Shown here: piece after piece, positions 1 to 5,570 of the stretch
How the letters are laid out: each line of letters starts with the position of its first letter
How positions within the stretch are numbered: the stretch's first letter is position 1
Origin: an uncultured Sphingomonadales bacterium
Lineage (GTDB): Bacteria > Pseudomonadota > Alphaproteobacteria > Sphingomonadales > Sphingomonadaceae
NCBI GenBank assembly: GCA_903958285.1
Contig: CAJBSR010000026.1
Location: 1-9,579 of the forward strand
Reading direction: 5' to 3'
Length of the DNA: 9,579 bases
The notes under the pieces: generated by a model
What the model saw: the letters and a program-made list of their open reading frames with translations, nothing else
Database searches by the model: none
Told to the model about the DNA's origin: nothing
Program-made: the position numbers and the translations under genes

Positions 1-1
1 G

Positions 2-304
2 GTCATCCCCTCCCCCTTATCGCGCCGCGCTTTTGACGATGCGGTGGAGCATCTGCACCAGCATCATGCAGGACAAGCCGCCATATTGCCGGTCTTTTCG
101 ATGGCAGATCGCAGGCGCGCGCTGCACAAGGCCGCGCTCGACGCACAACCCGAATGGCCTGTCATCCCCATGGCCAGCGTCATTGAGCAAATGGCGGCGC
201 GGCGGAAGCCCGTCGGCGCGTTTGCCGCCTCCACCGCAGCGGCGGACAGCTTTGCCTTTCTCTGGCGCGCTGTTGAGCGAAAGTTGGCCGAGCGCAAAAC
301 GTGA
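2..304 (+). CDS. ParA/MinD-like P-loop ATPase, C-terminal part (5' end outside window)
   Basis: An open frame enters from the left edge and gives 100 residues before the TGA at 302-304; no stop interrupts it, so the gene begins upstream. The visible part starts VIPSPLSRRAFDDAVEHL and includes PVFSMADRRRALH, then PVIPMASVIEQMAARRKPVGAFA and a final FLWRAVERKL. This resembles the C-terminal half of ParA/Soj-type ATPases, where a proline-rich strand is followed by a list of target residues and a closing helix. The Walker A motif that would prove it lies outside the window, so the family call comes from recalled similarity only. Such proteins act in partitioning or positioning of cell components; the exact role cannot be read here. 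Its stop overlaps the GTG start of aat (GTGA), which suggests cotranscription and translational coupling. Confidence 0.6.
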   Translation, partial: VIPSPLSRRAFDDAVEHLHQHHAGQAAILPVFSMADRRRALHKAALDAQPEWPVIPMASVIEQMAARRKPVGAFAASTAAADSFAFLWRAVERKLAERKT

Positions 305-1029
305 GCCGGTCGCTTGACCTGAACATGCTCCTAAAGGCCTATGCCATCGGCGTCTTCCCGATGGCGGATGACCGGGATGCTGACGACATTTACTGGGTGG
401 AGCCGCGTAAGCGGGGCATCCTACCGCTCGACCAGTTTCATCTGTCAAAGTCCCTGCGCAAGACCCTCCGGAGCGAACGGTTTGAAACAACGTTCAACCG
501 CGCCTTCCCGGATGTCCTCGCCGCCTGTGCCGAATCAACCGAGGACAGGCCGGGAACCTGGATCAATGGCCAGATCGAGCACGCCGTCCTCCAACTCCAC
601 GCGGCGGGGCACGCCCATTCCATCGAGACATGGTCTGAAGGGCGTCTCGTCGGCGGGCTATATGGGATTTCGTTGGGTCGCGCCTTTTTCGGCGAAAGCA
701 TGTTCAGCCGGATGACCGATGCCTCAAAGGTCGCGTTGGCGCATCTGGTGGCGCGGTTGAAAGTGGGCGGGTTTACCCTGCTGGACTGCCAGTTTCAGAC
801 ACCGCATCTCCAATCACTGGGTGCGGTTGAAATCAGCCGGGCCGATTATTCGGTCGCGCTGTCCGCTGCACTGTCAGGCGCGGACGGCGCAGCGACGGCC
901 AATGGTGCTGATTTGGCAGCCTTAGACCGTGATCCAGACGCCCCGCCCGCATCATCGCCGCGCGCAACAATTGTGTCCGGCCCGATATCGGGGTGCCGCA
1001 TCTTGCAGGCCTTAATCCACACATCATAA
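301..1029 (+). CDS. aat: Leucyl/phenylalanyl-tRNA--protein transferase
   Basis: This cytoplasmic enzyme moves Leu or Phe from aminoacyl-tRNA to proteins with N-terminal Arg or Lys, creating N-degrons read by ClpS/ClpAP. The 242-residue product shows the family blocks in order: AYAIGVFPMA near 13-22, YWVEPRKRGILP at 31-42, TWINGQIEHAVLQLH at 86-100, AHSIETW at 105-111, LVGGLYGISLG at 116-126, FFGESMFSRMTDASKVAL at 129-146, and GFTLLDCQ then HLQSLGA at 157-174. The tail SGPISGCRILQALIHTS fits the usual family ending. The start is GTG at 301, overlapping the previous stop as GTGA; no strong Shine-Dalgarno is visible, so coupling to the upstream gene is likely. A later ATG at 325 would cut into the conserved N-terminus. 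The last 60 or so codons overlap a convergent minus-strand gene (DUF2155). Length is normal for the family. Confidence 0.95.
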   Translation: MSRSLDLNMLLKAYAIGVFPMADDRDADDIYWVEPRKRGILPLDQFHLSKSLRKTLRSERFETTFNRAFPDVLAACAESTEDRPGTWINGQIEHAVLQLHAAGHAHSIETWSEGRLVGGLYGISLGRAFFGESMFSRMTDASKVALAHLVARLKVGGFTLLDCQFQTPHLQSLGAVEISRADYSVALSAALSGADGAATANGADLAALDRDPDAPPASSPRATIVSGPISGCRILQALIHTS

Positions 1030-1526
1030 ATCGGGTGCTCGACGACGTTGATCGACGGGCTTTCCTTGTACAGCCAGCCGGAAAACGTCTTGCGCCATGT
1101 GGTGCGGGTCTCACGCGTGATGACCTGAACAAAGGCGCCGGTCCAGCGCTCCTGCTCCCAAGGGGCCGTCGCCTCGCAGGCGCGTAGACGGACCACAAGG
1201 TCCCCGATGCGCACCGCTTCACCGGGCTTCATCGTCAGATCCCGCGAAAGGCCGTTACGCTTGTTGAGCACGCCAATCGTTGCCACCCGCTCCGTCATGG
1301 GCGTCACGACCCGGCTTTCCGGCAGGGGTGCGGACGTCTTGGCTTTTGGAGGGGCGGGTGTCGAAGGCGTTGTCGTCGTTTGTTCAGCACCCGGCGCAGG
1401 CGCGGTCACCGCCGTAGAAGATGTCGGCGCTTTGGCCTCCGGTGTGTCCTGCAGGGCCGACGCCGCCTGCCAGGCAGCGAGCCCGGCAAGGAGCGTGGCA
1501 CCCGTCCAGACGGCTGCACGCTTCAC
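846..1526 (-). CDS. DUF2155 domain-containing exported protein
   Basis: The product is 226 residues from the GTG at 1526. An N-terminal signal-like stretch (MKRAAVWTGATLLAGLAAWQ, then AASA near residue 24) is followed by a Pro/Ala/Thr-rich linker (about 25-70). The conserved core at 78-176 includes ERVATIGVLNKRNG, RIGDLVVRLRACE, APWEQERWTGAFVQV, FSGWLYKESPSINVVEHP and YDVWIKACKM. This is the alphaproteobacterial DUF2155 family, probably periplasmic; its biochemical role is unknown to me. The GTG start overlaps the upstream NDUFA12 stop as GTGA, which decided the start. A TTG at 1544 with AGGTGA nine bases upstream is a real alternative and adds six residues. The low-complexity tail (about 190-226, rich in Ala, Ser and Asp) and part of the core lie antisense to aat. 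It is last in a minus-strand operon. Confidence 0.88.
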   Translation of the reverse strand: MKRAAVWTGATLLAGLAAWQAASALQDTPEAKAPTSSTAVTAPAPGAEQTTTTPSTPAPPKAKTSAPLPESRVVTPMTERVATIGVLNKRNGLSRDLTMKPGEAVRIGDLVVRLRACEATAPWEQERWTGAFVQVITRETRTTWRKTFSGWLYKESPSINVVEHPIYDVWIKACKMRHPDIGPDTIVARGDDAGGASGSRSKAAKSAPLAVAAPSAPDSAADSATE

Positions 1527-1924
1527 GCGGCGTCCGGGCTCCAAGCTTCATAATCACCTGTCGCGCTCGCACGACGTCCACCGGATTCCAACGCGCCCAT
1601 CGGGCGATAGGCGCCGGGCGTTCCGGTCAAGTTCGGCTGCGGTTCTGCTTCCCAAGCCCGCGGCGCAGGTAGACTTTCCGATGGCGGCGCATCAATCGTG
1701 TTGTGCAGCCAGCCAAACCATTCCGGCGGAACGCGGCTCGCGTCATTGTTACCCGCATAGGTTACCCAGCGGCGATGATGCCCGGCGGGCTCCACCTTTT
1801 TTGCCTGATAATAGACGTTGCCCTCGGCATCTTCGCCGATGCGGACACCGCTGGTCTTGGTGTGGAGCCAAGTGCCGAAGGTTTGACCTTCCCACCATGT
1901 GAAGATGTTTTTGAAAACGCCCAT
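1523..1924 (-). CDS. NADH:ubiquinone oxidoreductase subunit NDUFA12 family protein
   Basis: This 133-residue protein belongs to the NDUFA12 (B17.2) family, an accessory subunit of respiratory complex I that mitochondria share with alphaproteobacteria. The family signature is visible: FTWWEGQTFGTWLHT at 8-22, VRIGEDAEGNVYYQ at 27-40, RRWVTYAG at 51-58 and VPPEWFGWLHNTIDAPP at 65-81. The remaining 50 residues form a Pro/Gly-rich tail ending GDYEAWSPDAA. It presumably sits on the cytoplasmic arm of complex I. I chose ATG 1924 because the family usually begins just before the FTWW block; a TTG at 1960 would add 12 unrelated residues. The ribosome binding site is weak. It lies 42 bp after the DUF192 gene and its TGA overlaps the DUF2155 start. 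No core nuo genes are in the window, so the gene is detached from any nuo operon as far as can be seen. Confidence 0.93.
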   Translation of the reverse strand: MGVFKNIFTWWEGQTFGTWLHTKTSGVRIGEDAEGNVYYQAKKVEPAGHHRRWVTYAGNNDASRVPPEWFGWLHNTIDAPPSESLPAPRAWEAEPQPNLTGTPGAYRPMGALESGGRRASATGDYEAWSPDAA

Positions 1925-1966
1925 GGTCGTGCCGTTACGACTTTGCAGCGTGCGATGCAACGGGCG

Positions 1967-2434
1967 CTAGCGGGCCCAGCGCACCTTATCGCCTTCGGAA
2001 ATGCCAAGTTCTGCCGCACGGCCACCTGCAAGTTCCAGCACAGCCGACACAGGTTCCCCCGAATCAATCGGTTCCAGCGAATAAGGTACGGCCTCTGCCG
2101 AGATGCGGGCGATGGTCCCGTCCGGGCGGATGAAAATGAGATCAAGCGGGATGACGGTGTTCTTCATCCAGAAGCTGGCCGGGCGCGGTGGGTTCATCGG
2201 GAAAATCATTCCACCATCCGGCGCCAGCCTATCCCGGAACATCAGCCCGCGGGCCTGTTCGCTTTCGGACCGGGCAACTTCAACTTTAAAAGCGTAGGTC
2301 TTGCCCGCCGCGGTGCGGATGCTCAGTGGAACAACCGAAAGGCCGCTGGCCGCCTTGGTGACGTCTGGAGTCCCGGCCTGACACGCGGCGGGGAGCAACA
2401 ACAGGAGCGCCGCGAGCGCTCGAAACACGGTCAT
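1967..2434 (-). CDS. DUF192 domain-containing exported protein
   Basis: The 155-residue product begins with a secretion signal ([18 protein letters not shown], Cys18). The -3 position before the Cys is Pro rather than the usual Leu, so lipoprotein processing is possible but not certain; otherwise it would be cleaved as a normal signal peptide. The mature part is a DUF192 domain at about 45-154: [22 protein letters not shown], then [22 protein letters not shown], and [26 protein letters not shown]192 is a small beta-rich periplasmic family with no settled function. The ATG at 2434 overlaps the csp stop as ATGA, and GAGG lies about nine bases upstream, so translation is probably coupled to csp. 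Length is typical for the family. Confidence 0.92.
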   Translation of the reverse strand: MTVFRALAALLLLLPAACQAGTPDVTKAASGLSVVPLSIRTAAGKTYAFKVEVARSESEQARGLMFRDRLAPDGGMIFPMNPPRPASFWMKNTVIPLDLIFIRPDGTIARISAEAVPYSLEPIDSGEPVSAVLELAGGRAAELGISEGDKVRWAR

Positions 2435-2973
2435 GGACGTTTTACCTCAACTGCAAGATAGCCCTTATCACTCTTCACCAGACGCGCTTCCAGCGTGTCT
2501 TCTGGCAGGACATCGATGATCCCGGCCCGCCTGAGCGTTTCCATATGGACGAAAATGTCTGCGCCGTCTTCTGACCGGACCAGAAATCCATAGCCCTTTG
2601 GTCGGTTGAACCATTTGACGGCAACGGGCTCGAAAGGCCCTGCATTTTCAACGTCGGGCAGGTCAGCATCCCGTCCGCGCTTGGGCGCGCGGTCTGCCTC
2701 TTCGGGAACAATCGCCGAGCTGAGATCGAACGCGACCAAGCGCGTCGCTTGCAAGCCACGCTGGCCGAGCGCGACTTCGCACGTCACCCGCGCACCTTCC
2801 GGTAAAGTCCGGCGGCCATGTTCACGCAGAACCGAGAAATGGAGAAGAACGTCCCCGACCTCAATGTCGTCGGGCACGACAAAACCGAAACCCCGCGTCG
2901 CGTCGAACCATTTCACATGGCCCTCCACGGTCCGGCTTTCGGCGTCCGCCCCTTCTTGCCTCACCTCCGTCAT
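2431..2973 (-). CDS. Cold-shock protein with two CSD domains
   Basis: The 180-residue protein carries two cold-shock (OB-fold, nucleic-acid-binding) domains. CSD1 spans about 15-83, with [15 protein letters not shown] holding the RNP1 core GFGFV and DVLLHFSVL as RNP2. CSD2 spans about 113-180, with [14 protein letters not shown] and [10 protein letters not shown] charged linker (about 88-112) separates them. Double-CSD proteins of about this size are known in alphaproteobacteria, including Caulobacter; they bind single-stranded RNA or DNA and act as RNA chaperones. I chose ATG 2973 because the homologous part begins just after it; a GTG at 3039 would add 22 residues (starting [12 protein letters not shown]) with no resemblance to the family. 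It is first of the tightly packed group csp-DUF192-NDUFA12-DUF2155, and its TGA overlaps the DUF192 ATG. A candidate promoter lies directly upstream. Confidence 0.93.
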   Translation of the reverse strand: MTEVRQEGADAESRTVEGHVKWFDATRGFGFVVPDDIEVGDVLLHFSVLREHGRRTLPEGARVTCEVALGQRGLQATRLVAFDLSSAIVPEEADRAPKRGRDADLPDVENAGPFEPVAVKWFNRPKGYGFLVRSEDGADIFVHMETLRRAGIIDVLPEDTLEARLVKSDKGYLAVEVKRP

Positions 2974-2991
2974 TCCGGAGTCCGGCAGCTT

Positions 2992-3020
2992 GTTATCATT
3001 ACACGGCCTCGCACAACCAA
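2992..3020 (-). promoter_or_regulatory. Candidate promoter for the csp operon
   Basis: On the minus strand TTGGTT (3020-3015) and GATAAC (2997-2992) are separated by 17 bases. That is three of six and four of six matches to the sigma70 consensus. Initiation about seven bases downstream would give a leader of only about 11 bases before ATG 2973, which is short for a cold-shock gene. The recX gene ends 95 bp upstream on the same strand with no visible terminator, so read-through from recX is an equally good explanation. Confidence 0.28.
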
Positions 3021-3068
3021 ACGGCACCCACCTGTTCACCTGCCGCGTCAGAATCCTAATGTGCGACC

Positions 3069-3605
3069 TTATAGTTCTGACAAAGCTTGGTCATCTTGGA
3101 CAAGTTCCGGAGACAAATCAAGAATTCGCCGTGCTGTTAAGTATGCATGCCCTGCGCGGAGCATGGCGGCCAAGGCCTTGCGGAGGTGATCCGGGTTATC
3201 GGGGTGCGCGGAGAAAGGGCCTAAGCGACGCCTTTTGGCATAAGCGAGAGCTGCCGCGACACTCTCGGTCTCTGCGCCGCGCAGGGCGTCTGCAGCATCG
3301 CCTTCGCCAATCCCGGCCGCATCAAGCGCCTGACGGACACGGCGCGGGCCATATCCACGGCGCGAAAGGCTGCCCGCCTTCATCTCTGCATAGGCCCTGT
3401 CATCAACAAACCGGTTCTCAGCAAGCTCCGCGACCAACGCTTCCACCGGCGGCTCTTTTTCCTCTTCCCAGCCCCGTTCGCGAATTTTCCGCTTCAGATA
3501 CGCGGCAAGCTTGTGCCGAGATGTGGCGTATCGACTGACATAGGTCAGGGCGAATTGACGCAAATCCGCGTTGTTGAGAGGTTTAGATGCGGTGAATCGT
3601 TTCAT
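3069..3605 (-). CDS. recX: RecX family regulatory protein
   Basis: The 178-residue product matches the RecX family of small helical proteins that bind RecA filaments and inhibit or tune recombination and the SOS response. The three-helix repeats are visible: [26 protein letters not shown] at about 15-40, then [24 protein letters not shown] at 54-77 with the usual RFVDDRAYA, then [16 protein letters not shown] at 84-99 with the typical GPRRVRQAL. The start is ATG 3605 (MKRFTASK), the first in the frame after the divergent spacer. recA is not in the window, so this copy is not in a recA-recX operon here. I see no GTTC-N7-GTTC alphaproteobacterial LexA box in the 108 bp upstream, so direct SOS control is not supported by the sequence. 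Confidence 0.9.
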   Translation of the reverse strand: MKRFTASKPLNNADLRQFALTYVSRYATSRHKLAAYLKRKIRERGWEEEKEPPVEALVAELAENRFVDDRAYAEMKAGSLSRRGYGPRRVRQALDAAGIGEGDAADALRGAETESVAAALAYAKRRRLGPFSAHPDNPDHLRKALAAMLRAGHAYLTARRILDLSPELVQDDQALSEL

Positions 3606-3713
3606 GTCTTATGTCCGGCCCAATTTGTGCCATAGTCCCGCAAGATTGGAAGCGCTCGCTACAATTGTCGCGAATGGGATTGCAACGCGCGTCTGAGCCA
3701 AAAGGCCGATGCC
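3606..3713. other. Divergent spacer between recX and the fatty acyl-AMP ligase gene
   Basis: This 108-bp stretch must hold the promoters of both recX (minus) and the FAAL gene (plus). I could not pick a convincing -35/-10 pair in either direction. The clearest feature is a perfect 8-bp palindrome, ACAATTGT at 3661-3668, close to the middle of the spacer. AAGG at 3702-3705 is a plausible ribosome binding site for the FAAL ATG at 3714. No LexA-type GTTC repeat is present. Confidence 0.5.
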
Positions 3714-5510
3714 ATGATGAAGTTGGGATACTCCGTGCAGGATAGCCTTGACCGGACCACCACGACGCCGGCCACGTCGACACTCCAGGCCACGCCAACG
3801 CGGGACAGCCTGCCCCGGCGCATGTCTGATTTTGCCACGTTGGGCGAAGCGCTGGACTATGCGGCGACGGGTGTTCGAGGCCTCAATTTTCATGATCCAC
3901 GCGGCAATCTGGCGCGGCCCTACCCCTATTCCGCGCTGCGCCGCGATGCACTCGACATGGCCTATCGCCTGATCGCCATGGGCGTCGCGCCGGGGGACCG
4001 GATTGCGCTGATCGCAGAGACATCTCCCGAATTCGCGGCCTTGTTCTTTGGCGCCGTCTATGCCGGTGCTTGGCCAGTGCCCCTGCCGCTGCCAACCTCA
4101 TTTGGCGGACGTGATTCCTATGTGGATCAGTTGGCGGTGCAGATGCAGAGCGCCGAACCCACATTCCTCATCTACCCCGAATCGCTCGAAAACATGGCGC
4201 CGGATGCGGGCCGCCTCGTCGGCGCGAAAACGATCAGCTGGGAAGCCTTTGGCGCCGAGCCTGCCGTCGAAACCGCGCTGCCTTCGGCCGCGACCGACGA
4301 CATCGCCTATCTGCAGTATTCGAGCGGATCGACGCGCTTTCCCCACGGTGTGGCCGTGACCCACCATGCACTGCTCAACAATTTGGCCGCGCACGGCCAT
4401 GGCATGGAAGTCAACGACACTGACCGCTGCGTGTCTTGGCTGCCCTGGTATCATGACATGGGCCTCGTCGGCTGCTTCCTCTCGGTGGTCGCCAATCAGG
4501 TGTCGGTCGATTATATGAAGACCGAAGATTTTGCCCGCAGGCCCCTGGCTTGGCTGGATCTGGTCACCCGCAATACCCGCGTCGGCGATACGTCGATCAG
4601 CTATTCCCCGACCTTCGGCTATGACATCTGCGCCCGCCGCATTTCGAGCCAGAGCCATGTATCTGACCGGTTTGACCTTTCGGGATGGCGCATTGCGGGC
4701 AATGGCGCGGACATGATCCGCCCGGATGTGATGCAGAGCTTTGTCGATGCCTTCCATGAAGCCGGTTTCAGCGCCAAAGCCTTCCTGCCGAGCTATGGTC
4801 TTGCCGAAGCGACGCTGGCGGTCACCATCATGCCGCCGGGCGAAGGCATCATTGTCGAATTGGTGGAAGAATCTGAACTGTCGGGCGAAGCATGGCCGGG
4901 CGACCGTCCGCAACGCTACCGCGCCATCGTCAATTGCGGCAAGCCTTGCCGCGACATGACACTGGAAATCCGAGGCGATGATGGCGCTCCGCTTGCCGAA
5001 CGCCAGATTGGCCAAGTCTGGACCGCAGGTCCGTCGATCATGCACAGCTATTTCCGTGACCCTGAATCAACCGAAGCCTGCCTGCAGAACGGTTGGCTCA
5101 ACACCGGCGATATGGGCTATATGTCGGGCGGATATCTCTATGTTGTTGGCCGCGCCAAGGACATGATCATCATCAATGGCAAGAACCATTGGCCGCAGGA
5201 CATTGAATGGGCGGTTGAGCAACTTCCCGGCTTCAAGCAGGGCGATATCGCGGCGTTTTCTGTAACCATGCCGGGCGGGGAAGAATCGCCTGCCGTTCTT
5301 GTCCATTGCCGGACAACAGATGGCGAAGAACGATCCAAATTGCGGGATGCCATCCGCGAAAAGGTGCGGTCCATTACGGGCATGAATTGTGTCGTGGAAC
5401 TGGTGCCGCCCAGATCCTTGCCGCGGACCAGTTCCGGCAAACTCAGCCGCGCAAAGGCGCGGCGGCTCTATCTTTCGGGAGAGATCCAGCCCTACGCGCT
5501 GGCGGCCTAA
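3714..5510 (+). CDS. Fatty acyl-AMP ligase (FAAL)
   Basis: This 598-residue ANL-superfamily enzyme is expected to activate a fatty acid with ATP to acyl-AMP and pass it to an acyl carrier protein rather than to CoA. Visible motifs: phosphate-binding LQYSSGSTRFPHGV at 200-213, WLPWYHDMGLVG at 242-253, YSPTFGYDICARR at 297-309 (FAAL-type block), DLSGWRIAGNGAD at 321-333, YGLAEATL at 361-368, WLNTGDMGY at 461-469, GRAKDMIIINGKNHWPQDIE at 479-498, and PRTSSGKLSRAK at 570-581 with catalytic Lys576. Length is typical of FAALs. The conserved part begins near residue 42 (TLGEALDYAATG). The first 37 residues are Thr-rich, so ATG 3714, ATG 3717 and ATG 3822 are all possible starts; 3714 has AAGG eight bases upstream. 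No PKS, NRPS or acyl carrier protein gene is in the window, so the product is unknown. Lipid or sphingolipid precursor supply is only a guess. A c-di-GMP gene follows after 60 bp. Confidence 0.9.
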   Translation: MMKLGYSVQDSLDRTTTTPATSTLQATPTRDSLPRRMSDFATLGEALDYAATGVRGLNFHDPRGNLARPYPYSALRRDALDMAYRLIAMGVAPGDRIALIAETSPEFAALFFGAVYAGAWPVPLPLPTSFGGRDSYVDQLAVQMQSAEPTFLIYPESLENMAPDAGRLVGAKTISWEAFGAEPAVETALPSAATDDIAYLQYSSGSTRFPHGVAVTHHALLNNLAAHGHGMEVNDTDRCVSWLPWYHDMGLVGCFLSVVANQVSVDYMKTEDFARRPLAWLDLVTRNTRVGDTSISYSPTFGYDICARRISSQSHVSDRFDLSGWRIAGNGADMIRPDVMQSFVDAFHEAGFSAKAFLPSYGLAEATLAVTIMPPGEGIIVELVEESELSGEAWPGDRPQRYRAIVNCGKPCRDMTLEIRGDDGAPLAERQIGQVWTAGPSIMHSYFRDPESTEACLQNGWLNTGDMGYMSGGYLYVVGRAKDMIIINGKNHWPQDIEWAVEQLPGFKQGDIAAFSVTMPGGEESPAVLVHCRTTDGEERSKLRDAIREKVRSITGMNCVVELVPPRSLPRTSSGKLSRAKARRLYLSGEIQPYALAA

Positions 5511-5570
5511 CACCAGTTCGGCGCTAAAAAACGCCTATAGTGCTTACGGAACGCTAACCCTTTTGGGCTT

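Noticed and set aside
17..490. Minus-strand open frame of 157 codons opposite the ParA-like end and aat
   Set aside because: Antisense to aat's conserved N-terminus; composition is that of a GC-rich shadow frame.
1703..2461. Plus-strand open frame of 252 codons opposite NDUFA12 and DUF192
   Set aside because: Shadow of two conserved minus-strand genes; no recognisable domain and no good ribosome binding site.
2606..3538. Plus-strand open frame of 310 codons across csp and recX
   Set aside because: It lies antisense to two well-supported genes and their spacer, its product is low-complexity and rich in Arg, Pro and Ser, and it matches no family. It is a frame left open by high GC.
3606..3713. 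LexA/SOS box for recX
   Set aside because: Searched by eye for GTTC-N7-GTTC and found none in the spacer on either strand.
4098..5045. Minus-strand open frame of 315 codons inside the FAAL gene
   Set aside because: Fully antisense to FAAL codons with all ANL motifs intact; the product is rich in Arg, His and Ala and not family-like.
5520..5534. GGCG-CTAAAAAA-CGCC after the FAAL stop as a terminator
   Set aside because: The stem is only four base pairs and no T run follows, so it does not meet the pattern of an intrinsic terminator.
5536..5541. TATAGT as a -10 for the PAS-GGDEF-EAL gene
   Set aside because: No acceptable -35 lies 16-18 bases upstream (CCAGTT at best), so the hexamer alone is not enough.
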